Source of the DNA: Lamellibrachia satsuma
Lineage: Eukaryota > Annelida > Polychaeta > Sabellida > Siboglinidae
Length of the DNA: 64,000 nucleotides
NCBI GenBank assembly: GCA_033239005.1
Contig: BSQZ01000078.1
Coordinates: 1,583,542-1,647,541, forward strand
Direction: 5' to 3'
Shown here: positions 52,001-64,000 of the stretch, in pieces
How the letters are laid out: each line of letters opens with the position of its first letter
Position numbering within the stretch: the first letter of the stretch is position 1
Notes under the pieces: model-generated
Databases searched by the model: none
What the model was told of the DNA's origin: nothing
What the model saw: the letters and a program-made list of their open reading frames with translations, nothing else
Translations under genes and position numbers: made by a program

Positions 52001-54482
52001 CTAATGTAAATATTTACACAACGTTCCTAATAATATTAGCAAAATCTGTTCCTAGTGGTTTGGGCAGAGATAAAATTGGAGGATTTTGTGTGCTCAACCA
52101 AGTCAAAGACAAACACCAACTAAGCTTACGTAATGTTTCATCATAAACGGAATATTTACTAACAAATTCTATCAGCCGTTGATAAACCATGAATTCTCCA
52201 TAACTTTAACTAGTCCTAATAGGAAGGTATATTTAATCACTATACTGTTGTGACAAAATTAATGTTTATACATTGGATTATACAGCCTGTCTGAACTAAT
52301 TACATTAAAATATGTTTAATGCAGGCTGAATTTTTATTTAATCGATAAAATTAATTAAAACATTTAATTTACAAGTGTATTAGTTTACAAAATAATACTG
52401 CACTGCCACAAAACAAAAGCAAAAATATATGCAGCATAGCTAAAGAAATTATATGGCTAACTGAAAAGAAATTCCCACAATCACCACTGCTACTAATGCA
52501 ATTTTCAAGATAAACGTTGCAGAAATAGACTACTGTGGGATGATGGCTCTGGGCAGTACACTTCAGAGAATCAAGCAGGCAACATTTGGCGAGTTTGCTA
52601 TGGTGAAACGCCACTTGACTCAGTCATCCAGCTAAGCTACGTATGTTGTACAAGCTGCCACGACATCCTGGCAGACCTCGGCTGAACAAAGACTCACAAG
52701 TGTCCGTGATTTATCACTATTTAGTGAGTAACAAGAGACTATTCATATGGAAGAAACCGTTAAAACAGCTTTAAATTTTAACAGTCACCCAAGCATACAA
52801 TTCCTTAAATTTCAGATTGCACACAGGGTTTATCTGTGCTGTTTCTCTTGAAACGGACATCAAGAAGTAAAACAGTTGTTGCAAGTCCATGTTATATAGT
52901 TTGCCTCTTTATCAATGAAGAGCAAAAAATAACTGATAATTTACAAAGAAAATAATTTACAAAGGAGGGACATTGACAGGACAAAGGAAGGACATTGACA
53001 GGACAAAGCAAGAAAATAGTTTACTGCAAGAAATTAAGAAATGGTGGCACAAAAGCACTACCTGCTAGTGCTGTTCACACATTTGTACTGGTTATATTTT
53101 CATCTTAATATTACTTTTAAAAGCTTGCAAATAGTGTCATCGTAGAATTAGAAGGACAGTGACTGAATAAATGCACTCAGACTATGTTAGTAATTGACGA
53201 GTTGAAAATTATTCTCAAATAAAAACTGAAGCAAAATTAATAATTAAATGGGTTTGTCAACATTCTTCTATGTGATTAAATAATGCGCTGTAATCACTTA
53301 TACAATATCATATGAAAACCAGTTTATTATGTTAATTATATAATTAAAAAACTATGTAAATGTACAGTTAAAAAACAAGTTATATTAGTAATATTATACC
53401 AATGACTGATCATCATTTCCTAAAATTTAAAGTTTTCATAAATAAAAATGTTCTTAAATAGACAGATGGACCCTGGCATTAGGATAGCTGCAGGAAATAT
53501 TAATAAAGAAATCATCCTCATAAGGCTTCAGGGATTACCCAATTACAGTTATTAATAGAAGCCATAGTTATGACCGCAGAAATCAGGAAACGAGCCTGGC
53601 TAATCAGCAGCCTAACCACAGCTATTTTCAACGCCAATTAAACCACAATGCGGCTTCTAGCCACTGATGTTCCTTTCTCTTCGTCATCCGCTGAAGTCAA
53701 AGGAATTCACTTAATATCCGGTGCAAGTTGTCGTGGTAACTTAGTAACTTTGTGCTGTCCAAATTACCGCCGTTCACTGTTATTACCAAATCGGTGGCGC
53801 AAAGAGCCCAGGGAAAGAGCTATAATTACAGTCAACATAAGGCGGTTTATCTGTAATTCCTGCTAGGCTCTTGCCCTACAGTAACCATCATTATCACAGT
53901 TGTGTCATTGTTCACATTAATGATCAAGAACCTTGGTTGTCTTCATACCCACATCTCGTAAACACAGCCAATGGAATCGCACACGACTGCAGACCCGATG
54001 GAAATCTTCACCAGCAGAAATTAATTTCATCAAATTGTCCAATAGGGTTTTTTAAACGTGCATCTAGATGCCGCCGTCTGGTTTTGCATTGCTGGTCGCA
54101 TTATTACTTTGTCAGGACTCATTGGCGGCAGATGGCACAAAACTGCCACTAGCAAAACTGAAACCAAAAACCGGAGCGACTGCTGAATTGAATCACGCAC
54201 GTATGAATGCACCAATAAGGGTCATATATCATTGAGCCGATTCGATATCGCTTGATAGCACACATATTGATGAGTACCACACAAGGGATCATGAGTTACT
54301 CTAAGATTTGTTTTCATCGTAGTGTCAAACTGTCGAGATAGTCATCTGGAAATTTTAATCAACATATATAGCATACAACCAATATCCCAGGCGCACAGAG
54401 AAATAAACCTTTTCATATATATCTCAGTGAACCATTAGACTGACAGCAAAGAAGAATCCAATCAAACAGGCATATAATAATT

Positions 54483-54598
54483 TTTTATAATAATAATAAT
54501 GTTTTATTTCAGACAAGAGCCCATAATATTATATATACATACAATTAAAAAAACATAAATATACACACATGATGAACAATAGAGGTACATGTAGAAAA

Positions 54599-54655
<57 letters not shown>

Positions 54656-55740
54656 TACATACATGACGTGTAGTAAAAATATATATAAAATAAGTCAGGA
54701 TAAAAAATATATTTGTGAGAAAATTACAAACATCATGAATTAACAGCTACAATTGATCAATCCAATGTTTAATCAATGGACTTTGATAATAAATAAGTGT
54801 GAAAATAATTCTTAAAAAGTATATTGTCAGATTTTTTCAACCGGCATAAAAGGCTAAAAATTGATGAGCGAATGCGTTCTTTAAAGGATTTAACTTAATT
54901 AGTAGCGAACACATGACTTGCACTACAGAGGGTGACAAGTTGTGTATAATTTTAAAACTGTTGTTATAAGCAACAGTAATACCTTTCAGACTCTGTTTTT
55001 AAAATGACACCAAAGACTTGAGGTGTACATTGAACCACAGTATGAATTAAATAAAGTTGTTTTAATGGAACTGTTGCATAAGTTAAATTTTCTGGCTAAA
55101 GCATTTAACTGTGCATAGATACATCTTTTCTGCCTGGCAATATCGTCATCATCAGTAAGGTTATTGTTTATAATATGGCCAGGGTATTTACATTTCTTAG
55201 TGTAAGGTAGTGTACGGTTATTGATAACAACAGGATGAATATTTTTCTTGTCCCTTGGTTTGTTATCAATAACCATACAGAAAGATTTGTTGGCATTGTA
55301 TGTTATATCAAACATATTGCTGTACTCGGCACAACAATCGGTGAGTTTTCTCAACCCAGCAACACTAGGTGAAAAAACACAAAGGTCATCGGCATACATC
55401 ATATGATTCATTATGGTTCCTGCATAAAGACAGCTAATTTGTATATTTATTAAAATTTACACTTAAGCCATCCATGTAAACGTGAAAAAGATGGGGAGAA
55501 AGGATTCCACCCTGCTTAACACCGTTTGAAATGGTAACAAATTCTGAGAAGCTACAACACGATTTGACAGTGAATTTCTGGGTTCTGTACCAGTAATAAA
55601 GAATGCGAATAATAAAAGAAGGACATCCCCAGTCAATTTGTTTGGTGAATAGCTTACTATGATCGAATAGCTTAATATGATTATATACAAAACTGGAAAT
55701 AATTATTGCACAAAGGCTGCATGTGGTGATACCCACCAGT
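54483..55740 (-). pseudogene. Decayed non-LTR retrotransposon, reverse transcriptase fragment
   Basis: Two minus-strand frames carry adjacent parts of a LINE-type reverse transcriptase. 55434-55736 has YWYRTQKFTVK, then SNGVKQGGILSPHLFHVYMD (RT motifs around the conserved QGG-LSP). 54986-55411 has NHMMYADDLCVFSPSVAGLR with the catalytic YADD box. The fragments are separated by a frameshift and an in-frame stop near 55434, so the copy is dead. Upstream RT motifs, the endonuclease and ORF1 are missing (5' truncation). Downstream are residual coding sequence, AATAAA and an ATT-repeat tail at 54483-54510. The style is that of CR1/L2/Jockey-like elements common in molluscs; the exact clade is not determined. 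Confidence 0.88.
54597..54652. repeat. AT microsatellite
   Basis: About 25 TA units within the 3' part of the retroelement relic. Confidence 0.95.
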
Positions 55741-58421
55741 TGGATTTTATATCCTTAACTAAAATGTTTATTGTGCTTTGAAAACTAGATGTCAGGTCCA
55801 GTCCACAAGTGACAAAGTGGATGCAATGATTGTCAAAATTGTCATGAGTGGTTTAATCTTTTACATTGGAAATTCACTACAAGCATCTCTGCACAGTCAT
55901 GAAACATAGTTTCCATCTTTTCTCCCTATTTGTTATCTATTGTCTCTGGAAGCAGCCTGTCTGGTGTTAGGGGTGGGGCATCTGACAGCCCCTCTAACCC
56001 CCTTCAGTCAGCTGCTGCCTGCTATCCAGACAGGGGTCATTTTTCAATTGTGAAAACCAAGCCACTAGTTGGCCAGATGTATACAAAGCTCCAGTTCTAA
56101 GAATCGTGTTGAAGCAACCTTCCGTGCAAAATTATAAATCAGTCTCACATTTAAGTTTTGCATGCAGCAAGACATTTATCACGTGCGCCGGAAATCATCG
56201 GAAAAACTACAAAGGCATCTGAAACCAGAATCGTTAGTTTCACCGGGTAACAAAACACAATTATATTTACTAAAAAGTTTATTAATTACAGCAGCGCTGT
56301 AAAGAATGTCTCATTGCATGTAGGAAGGGGGGAGGTTAGCATGGAACAAAGTGATAACCTTTCAAGTACTCCGATAGACGAATAACTCCACCGGAACATG
56401 GGTTTTCACTTAGCCATCACTGCAGCCATGTGCCAAGAAGCTCCAAAGTGCACAACAGGGTTTCAGGGAGTTTATGCCCCTATTCAGCCCACCTGGGAAA
56501 ACTTATTATTTGATGATAGAAGTATCACATAAATCTTCTGCCCATACCAAATAGGGAATAGGGATTATTCCCACAGTTTGAAGACATCAAAATAAATCAA
56601 TTTCGGAAGAACTAAGTGAGCAAAACTAAACTTATTGTCAAAGGGTTTTATTTAACCATTTGCTACACATGCTACATCTAAATGTGTTAACACACTAGCC
56701 TGAACCACGTTGTGCATTATTAATAATTTTATAAAATTACATTTGTTTGTGCTGATATTGTGCTTTAATAAGTTGTTTCTATATCTGGATCAGCTGCTAA
56801 TATTTAATTAATAATTATAAATTGATTAAACACTGGCAGCTGATATATGCTATAAAAACAACTTAATAAAACACAATATTAGCATGAATTTAATTTCTAC
56901 TGTTTTTTTTATTAATTGCATCACAGAAAATGAGAAACAATTGCAGATGCTTTCTAATATTCATAAAACCGCGACTAGAAGACTGGCTTAAAATATTTTC
57001 CTTTTCTTCTTTTATAAACGGACACCTTTGAAAATATGCCATCACTGAGGTAACATCTGTCGTATTGCCATTGCGGAAGATTTATTCATTAACCAATGGG
57101 ACATTGCCACAAGGTCAGCACAAAGGTCACACTGCGGAATGCAAATGTCAAGAAGTAAGTATTGGCCACTACAGCTCATGTCATTAATCTGTCAGGACAC
57201 TTTTTCCAGCATTCTATGATGGATGGCGTTATTAGAATATGCAAACTAGCTGGCACCACAAACATATGCTCTTTGATGTTATTGTAGATGCTGGCTGCGG
57301 GACTACCAATCACACATGACCTATATGTTCAGCGGTGGCCTGTTAAACCCACACGGGTCCTGGCGGCGAACAAATGCCGAAGCTACTGAAACGGAAAGTG
57401 TTGGTCTCCTCGTCGGGGAGGGGGGGCAAACTGCGCAATTGTACCTTCTGCCTTGTAATTAACCTGCCCACTGCCTTTTTCATGGCCATGCTCACAAAGT
57501 GCGTAAACGAGGCAGTCTGCTCCAGACAGATGGACATGTGACCATTGCCAGGTGAACCGCGGCAAAACAAAATTATTTATGCATCTATGGATGTTAATTC
57601 TCGGCGTAAACTTCAACTGCAGGTATTCGTTCATTTGTGCCACTGATGCTTCAACGACCACAGCAAATATCAATTTTCGTTTACTTGTCATAAACGTCTG
57701 TCAGGGCAGCCTACAAGAAAAATAATTCATCAGATGTGATGTATAAAGAAGTTGTGACCTGACAACCTTGCCTGAGAACTTCACAAAGAAATATGGGTGT
57801 GAGGCCGTATCAAATGCGAAAATTAAAAGCTGTCAACACCATTACATATCTATTACATGACACGCAAATGATACGGTATCAGTAACTATCAGGATCGAGA
57901 TCGCTGACAACAAAGGTAATTTGTCTCACTAGTGCAAAAAAACGTATATAATTTCCGCTGGACGTGACACAAATCAAGTGGCGTTGATAACTTGGCAAGG
58001 TGTCGGGTCTGCTCGCTTGAATTTGCGTCAAGCCGCACGGGTAGGAAAGGGAGAAATTTCACCGGGTTAAATAAAATCAACCGGCTGTCTTCTCTCACAA
58101 GCGTAGTAGCTCACAGGGCCCCGATGGAACAGTACACATGTACATAGCAATTCAAATGTGTCTTCAGGTGATTTACTTGTACGTGGAGCAAACTTGTCAC
58201 TTCCTATAAGCATTGTAGACTGCATGTTGAGGCTTCACTTCAAAGGTCCTGGGTTGACTGGGTCTGACAGGGCCTGACAGGGGGCTGGCCTTACTCCACA
58301 GATGAACCCAGCAACACCAACACAGTCTGTCTACTGGGTCTGATGTACAGCACAGGAGACATTTCCACTTCATATTCTTTCATGTAGACAGGCTGCTACA
58401 AGTCACCCATCTATGTGCCAT

Positions 58422-58530
58422 GCTTAATAATAATATAATAACAAAAGTATTTATATTGGGCCCGTTCAATCAAGATTCCTCTCAGGCGCTTTACATACAT
58501 CTAATCGGAAAATTAGATTAAAAACCATAC
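58422..58530 (-). mobile_element. Retroelement 3' end (GTAAAGCGCC-type tail)
   Basis: On the minus strand: ATGTAAAGCGCCTGAGAGGA, then a roughly 25-bp variable part, AATATAAATACTTTTG and a TTATTATATTATTATT tail. This layout (TGTAAAGCGCCTTGAG ... ATATAAAT, ATT-rich tail) is a common 3' terminus of non-LTR elements and their SINEs in marine invertebrates. The 5' part is not identifiable. Confidence 0.65.
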
Positions 58531-60269
58531 CAATAATAGTTATTGTAAAATGTAGTCTATGAATTATTTTAATAAAAATAGTCCTACCATAAATAACATG
58601 AAAAAATTTATATACACATGTATATATATAATACAAATAATTCATATAAAAATGGTAAAATTAGCATATTATAAGAAGGCTACTTTAAAACACAAAATTC
58701 CCAATTTTTTTTCTCAATCTATAACGTGTTCAGATTGTAGAGTTTGTATCAACAGGAAAATAGCAAAATTGCAGGTAAACAATTTATCGGCAGCTATTTC
58801 AACTTTATGTAGGTACCACGTGGAACAGTTGGTAGAAACACGTGCCCAACCCATGTTTTCGTTGGTAAAAAACACCTGCTCAAAAACGAAACCCATGTGT
58901 GGGAATTTTTCACTGAATGGGGACAGCAACTGATTGAGATTCCTGCCAGCTCTCTGTCCCGACCTATGTCTACAGGGGAAGTTAGAATGTGCAAAGCTCG
59001 CTAAATGAACTGTAAAGGCCAGACAGGCCTTAGAAAACATAATGACTAACGGGCAGCTGAAACAAGACTGGCACTCTGAAATTACACAAGGCCCACACCA
59101 CCCACCTCTAACCCCTGTTGCTAGGCAACTGGCAAAAAGTTCCAAGGGAAGGCTAGAGCCATCAATGTAATATAACGGGCACACACAACTAAACATGGTT
59201 ATGAATACTAAGATGGCAGGGAACAGATCACTGTTTTACTTCTGAAATTTGTGCTACATAAATGTAGTGCAGAACATTTTGAAACGCACACTTTTTGCAG
59301 AGTACTTGTATAGTGAAAAAATTAACATGAAAATTAAATAACATAGATTTAAATTTCTAATAGTTGGGTGGCTGCTTACGAATGTATTATCAATAATGGT
59401 TGGATCCACTGATAAAATCTACTAGTTTGGGTGACAAATTTCAGAGAGCATCTGTTAAGATGATTTTACTGAAAACATAATTGTACATTTTATGATAACT
59501 CTATTACAGGGTTGGTATCAGGGCAAAAAGACATGTGGCACTTTTACAAATCTCATTTCGTGTCACATGTAATGGCGTTAACTGTACTTAACATTGGTGT
59601 CAACAAGAAAATAAACACTTGCTGTATCTGTGGTGATCTACCAACACAGACAAAAACAGAAAACTAGGTCAATATTGTGCTACACCTAATATATTATTTG
59701 TATAATAATTTGCCCCTAACAATGTAGTCTTTAAGTAAATATTTTGTTCTTGATTTCGTGCTTATTTAAACACTTGTTTCATATAAACCTCATTGCTATT
59801 TTTTACAGAGTATTATCCACTGAAATCATTTTTTATAAACTAATTTCTGCATGCCATCCCAGTCTATATCACAGTCATGGGGGTGCATTAAAACCTGGGA
59901 TTATCTAGCAGTGTTCCTTCCCACAGAGCCCCCACCCACAACCCAGCCCACCTTCAGCAAACCTTCTAATGATCACCAGCCTTTCGGATGATGATTAAGA
60001 ATCAACCTTTTGAAAGGGGAAAGCCTTGTTCATAAATAGCCGGAAGCTGGGAGCACAGTGGAAACAGCCAGGTCTTCAGACAGGTGACTCTTAACGACCA
60101 ATATAAATCACAAAACAAAGTCACATTGCCTTAAAATCAATTGGCCTAGTGCGGCCAGGAAGCCGGCCACAACAGGGAGGCTGCTAATACCACGCCTGCA
60201 TGACAATCACACAGCCCATGGCCCAGCCCTGACACATGGACACAGTAGCAATGGCAACGTCCTACCCTA

Positions 60270-60505
60270 GTGCATTGATGCAAGAGTGTTGAGCAGTTCA
60301 AGATGTATCTCTTCCAAAACTATTTTATACTTTTCTAACCATTGTGACCATAATTAATCCTACAAAAAAATTGCTTTTATGTATGTATATTAATTTTAGT
60401 AGATTTAAATGTGTATGATTTTATGATGATAATATAATATATTGTACATCACCCAGAACAATTATTTGGATGGATCAGATGCTATATAAGAAATTTATTA
60501 TTATT
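60270..60505 (+). mobile_element. Retroelement 3' end with residual coding tail
   Basis: On the plus strand, TTCAAGATGTATCTCTTCCA ... reads FKMYLFQNYFILF and a stop, like the last residues of LINE ORF2 proteins. It is followed by a short 3' UTR ending TTGTACATCACCCAGAACAA ... GCTATATAAGAAATTTATTA and an ATT tail. It is related in layout to the inverted tail at 58422-58530. No upstream ORF survives. Confidence 0.6.
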
Positions 60506-61544
60506 ATAAGTCATGACTGAGTCCAGCCAATACAGGTAGGACAACATGGAAAATATAATTAGTTTGGACATTTATTCGTCAAACCTAAACACTGTCCATG
60601 AAGTTGAAATAAAGATACATGAATTTTTACAAAAATACAGAGAGCTATAAAATTAGAAAACATTTTCATGTATGATTTTTATACACAAGAGAATATATCA
60701 ACATGTTTATACTAATTACAACAAACTTGTTAATGATCAAAATGTCAGTTTATCAAAAACAAACTGAGAAACAGAGATCTTGACAAATTGTGAGCAAATT
60801 GATCATAAACGCTATTAGTTCTTTTTTACGCTGCCACTTCTTTTTTCAATTCAGCATTGGTAAGATGATAAATTGTGAAAAAGCGAGTGGTATGCTATAT
60901 TTAACAAACTGGACAAAAGATTGTAAACATGCTGCAGATGAATCATTTCCTGCACACAAAAACAATATAATGAAATAAACAATTTTTAAACATATCATGA
61001 GATTGTTACTAGGAGGTCAAGTAAATCAAATCACAGATTTATATATAATTTGTTATGTATGCATGGGTGGATTCTAACAAATTAACATAAAAAACTAAGC
61101 AAGCCATTTTCATGTTATGCACATGAACCAATAGTGATACATTTTTACATATTTGTACATATTTATTTTGTCCTTGATTAAATGAAACTTTTTCAATACT
61201 GTGAAGTATATACATTATGTTATGAATGACCTTATGTTGAATGAATGACGTTATGATGAACAAACTGTATATTCAGTTAAAGTTTCTTAAACAATTTTGC
61301 ACGATTTCAGAAAGTGGACATAAACTGCTTCATCTACATAACCAGATAAAATGTAGTTTTGCATAAATTTTTAGTGTTGTAGAGAATATCACAGATATGT
61401 AATTTATACATAGTTCTTGTCCATTATATCTTCCAAACAACCATGTTGAAATGTGACCCATTTGTTCAACATGGACATCTTCTCAATAATGCATGTGTCT
61501 CTGCAGAATAATCTACCTTGCAAAATATATAGAATAGACTGCTA

Positions 61545-61862
61545 CATTGGGTAACTCTTGAAAGTGTGAATAGCTTTGTAAGTTATAGTGTACAGAGGCG
61601 GAGACACTTTTGTGGCAAATTTTTACTAGGCCTGGTCAAACATAATTTATGACTTTGTCCAATGATTAAACCAAAAATTAAAAAAATACACAAACAAGCA
61701 AGCATGTTGTCATGGGTACAAACAAGCAAGCATGTTGTCATGGGTACAAACAAGCAAGCATGTTGTCATGGATACAAACAAGATAGGTAATTTTGTTCGC
61801 AAAATTATTCTAAAATGAGACACTGAAAAAAATGAGAATTGAGGAGGCACCTTTAACTACAA
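61545..61862 (+). repeat. Family A dispersed repeat with internal minisatellite
   Basis: It contains GGGTAACTCTTGAAAGTGTG, AATAGCTTTG, GGCGGAGACACTTTTG, GCAAATTTTTACTAGGCCTG, TTTGTCCAATGATTAAACCA, the 28-bp array, AAAATTATTCTAAAATGAGA and the end ATTGAGGAGGCACCTTTAA. The array lies exactly where other copies have GAGCTAGCATG. Confidence 0.78.
61691..61783. repeat. 28-bp minisatellite inside family A, 3.3 copies
   Basis: CAAACAAGCAAGCATGTTGT-CATGGGTA units start at 61691, 61719 and 61747, with a partial unit at 61775. The core AGCAAGCATGTTGT...TGG-TAC parallels AGCTAGCATGTTGTAGTGGATAC of the 26-bp array at 1930-3246. Confidence 0.95.
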
Positions 61863-64000
61863 GACAGACTGGGGGAGAATGGAGGGCTCCACCCTAGGCA
61901 GTAGGGGGGAGGAATCTCTGGCTCCCGGGGATGATCACTCTGCTGACATGTGTATGATTAATGAGGACGGCTGTAAATGCGACTGCCGCCACAGACAGGC
62001 CCGTCTGATGTAAACAAGCCTAGAAAACAACACATACCACATGGCGTGGACGGGCAGCCGACAGGGACAGTAATGCTTCCCAAGCCAGGTGCTTTTTTTC
62101 GTTGCCCAGCCACAGCCCAGGAACCACATATTTCTCATTTCCCATTTCCAGAGGAAACTCAAACAAAGTGCTGCTGCCAGTGCTGTCACTCTGCTGGCAA
62201 GGTGTTAAAATAACACATACATGCTACATTTGTACAAGGGCAATGTTTAGGAGCAACTTATACATTTCAGGAGCAACTTATTTACTTCAGAATATATATT
62301 TGCAAATGCAATGCATATCCGTTATTTACTAACAACAAAGCATACATTTATGTTTGCTATTAATATGTACACATTATGTTGTTACTGGAGGAAAGTGCTT
62401 AATTAATAAATGATGCACATCTATTTTCTCCCTTTCTACTTGAAAAAAATCTTTAATATGTACATATTATGTTGTATGTTACTATTTTCATTTAGAAAAA
62501 AGAATTGAACTAAAGATGCTGTTATGACAAATGTCTCCTTCTATCATTACCTCTGCAAATTGTTATTATCTACTTTTCATACAACTTTATATGTAATTCT
62601 CACTCACTTTATAATTATATCATTTAGTGTTTAGCTGTCATTGTATTGCAACTTCTACTTAAACCATTACTGGTGATCAATTTTAACCATCACATATTTA
62701 TTTTACCATTACACATGTCAAGTTTATTTTATATTTATTCTACACTGCATGATAGATATTTAATCACAATTTACGTATATATTTTATGAAGAAAAAAAAT
62801 CATATAAAACATTATACTGAAATTTTTGTATAACATAATATTTGTAGGAAATAAAATACATTGAAGGCTGTTAAAATACAGTGAATTTGTTATAGAAATA
62901 TTGCATCAATTTGTTGTACAAATAAACAAGAATAATTTAAATATATATTTTAAATATATTTTTTTTTTGCAACTTTACGAAGTGGATAACAATACTGCAA
63001 CAGCTCACTTGTCAAACTAAAAACAACAAATTAGCCTACTAACAAAAGAAAACTTTTGTTATTGTTTTTGAAGTCACACAATGAAAACTGCTGAATGGCA
63101 AGTGAAACAAATGTATAACTGTTTTTTCTTTTTTATTTATTAACAGTTTCTTAACTAAAATTGCACAAAACCTGAAAATTACAACCTACCATTTTTATTA
63201 TCAATGACTACTTAAACTTCCATATTTAGTTATTTTATTCAGTCATCATTATTGCACTTTAAATGAAATGAAATTATCTTGGAAATGTGGTATGATATAA
63301 TTTTCACACATTTATGCCCACTGTTGATTGATAATAAAATCTCTATAAACAAGAACGGTTGTATTAAAACTGTATAAACAATATAAAATTGCCTTGCCCT
63401 AAAAGTCTATAAACCAAACAAACCGGCCTTGCACTAAACACTATGCAAACAAAATAAAACAGCCAAGTAACCACTGAAGCAATGAAACGTCAAAACCTGC
63501 CTTCTGGCGCTAAACTCAATCTGTGAGGTGCCATAAAAGACGCACTTATATAAGCCATATCATAACCGGTATTATGATAAAACAGATTAAACAAACCAAT
63601 GTGAATTCAACTGGGTGGCTCAGTATCAAATAAGATCTCTACCACACATGGCTTCCGTGATTCACACTTCATATTACAAATATCCATTTAAGAGTTTCCT
63701 ATCCTGGACACCCTCGGCTTTCAAGCAGCTGATCTGGCGGGGAGATAAAGTTTGATGAATGGCTGTAATCGGATAAGAGGCCATGTGGCTCCGGTTAAGG
63801 CTGGCGTTTCATCTGGATACCCCAGCACTGCGCTGACAGAATTTGATCCAGTGATCTATGGGACATGTTAGACCAGCTGATACAAACAAGATATGAACAA
63901 TGATACAATGATACCGGAGCACGGACAAGCTGGCCGGTTTTTTACCATGACAACCCCTCAAAATAGGGGCGGCACCTGGGAGAAAGATGGATGGAGTGCC

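Larger units (their letters stand above)
49006..64000 (-). other. Meis: Meis upstream intron (partial)
   Basis: Nearly 15 kb of non-coding DNA lies between the first homeodomain exon and the window edge. I looked on the minus strand for the upstream Meis exons (MEIS/PKNOX interaction domain, Ser/Thr-rich linker) and found none, so this is inferred to be one long intron that continues past base 64000. It is AT-rich and CpG-poor. It contains an (AT)n tract near 54600, a decayed reverse transcriptase fragment (54483-55740), two retroelement 3' tails (58422-58530, 60270-60505), a family A dispersed repeat (61545-61862) and several moderately GC, non-repetitive blocks (53570-54240, 56990-57700, 60000-60240, 63560-63900) that may be regulatory. 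Confidence 0.8.

Noticed and set aside
57343..57691. Minus-strand ORFs of 75-102 codons considered as an upstream Meis exon
   Set aside because: The translations (for example SICLEQTASFTHFVSMAMKK) do not match the MEIS/PKNOX domain or linker and lack matching splice phases.
58714..59196. Minus-strand ORF of 160 codons in the upstream intron
   Set aside because: No recognisable domain or codon pattern. Overlapping ORFs on the opposite strand are of similar quality, consistent with chance in a GC-moderate block.

Overview
This window is animal (metazoan) genomic DNA. It shows no prokaryotic organisation: there are no operons or dense gene packing. It has large introns with canonical GT/AG splice sites, abundant micro- and minisatellites, and degraded non-LTR retrotransposon pieces. 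The composition, the style of the retroelement 3' ends and the coding sequence suggest a marine invertebrate, most likely a mollusc (lophotrochozoan). The phylum is an inference and has not been tested by alignment.

The only gene I can support is the 3' half of a Meis/homothorax TALE-class homeobox gene on the minus strand. Five consecutive exons join in frame: 48854-49005 (acidic linker and start of the homeodomain), 42564-42640 (PYP loop and start of helix 3), 24047-24105 (rest of the recognition helix), 21945-22025 (SPDG-containing segment) and 15419-15669 (long-isoform C-terminus ending in DIHAG and a TAG stop). Together they encode 205 complete codons plus the stop. The N-terminal MEIS/PKNOX (HTH/PBX-binding) region is not in the window and must lie beyond base 64000. 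Introns fill about 33 kb between the exons, and another 15 kb or more lies upstream.

Layout, left to right: 1-11.3 kb is probably intergenic (downstream of the gene), is rich in CpG and carries a dense cluster of unrelated tandem arrays at 1.1-5.3 kb. 11.3-15.4 kb is a possible long 3' UTR. 15.4-49 kb holds the Meis exons and introns, including a 972-bp perfect CA/TG tract that begins about 120 bp downstream of a homeodomain exon's 5' splice site (GT-rich sequence starts at 33 bp). 49-64 kb is upstream intron with a 5'-truncated, frameshifted reverse transcriptase relic (54.5-55.7 kb) and two retroelement 3' ends in opposite orientation (58.4 and 60.4 kb).

The most original observation is a previously unlabelled dispersed repeat of about 430 bp ('family A'), with at least six copies (22.5, 33.6, 34.2, 46.3, 47.5 and 61.5 kb) plus a 3' remnant at 3.25 kb. 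Several copies have had an internal segment expanded into a minisatellite. The 50-copy, 26-bp array at 1.9-3.2 kb looks like a runaway expansion of the same module. Also notable are a roughly 560-bp foldback (inverted-repeat) structure at 46 kb nested with a family A copy, a second small dispersed repeat (1.0 and 25.8 kb), and several intronic blocks that resemble regulatory DNA, including paired Meis/TGIF-type TGACAG cores. I found no tRNA, rRNA, CRISPR or second protein-coding gene.
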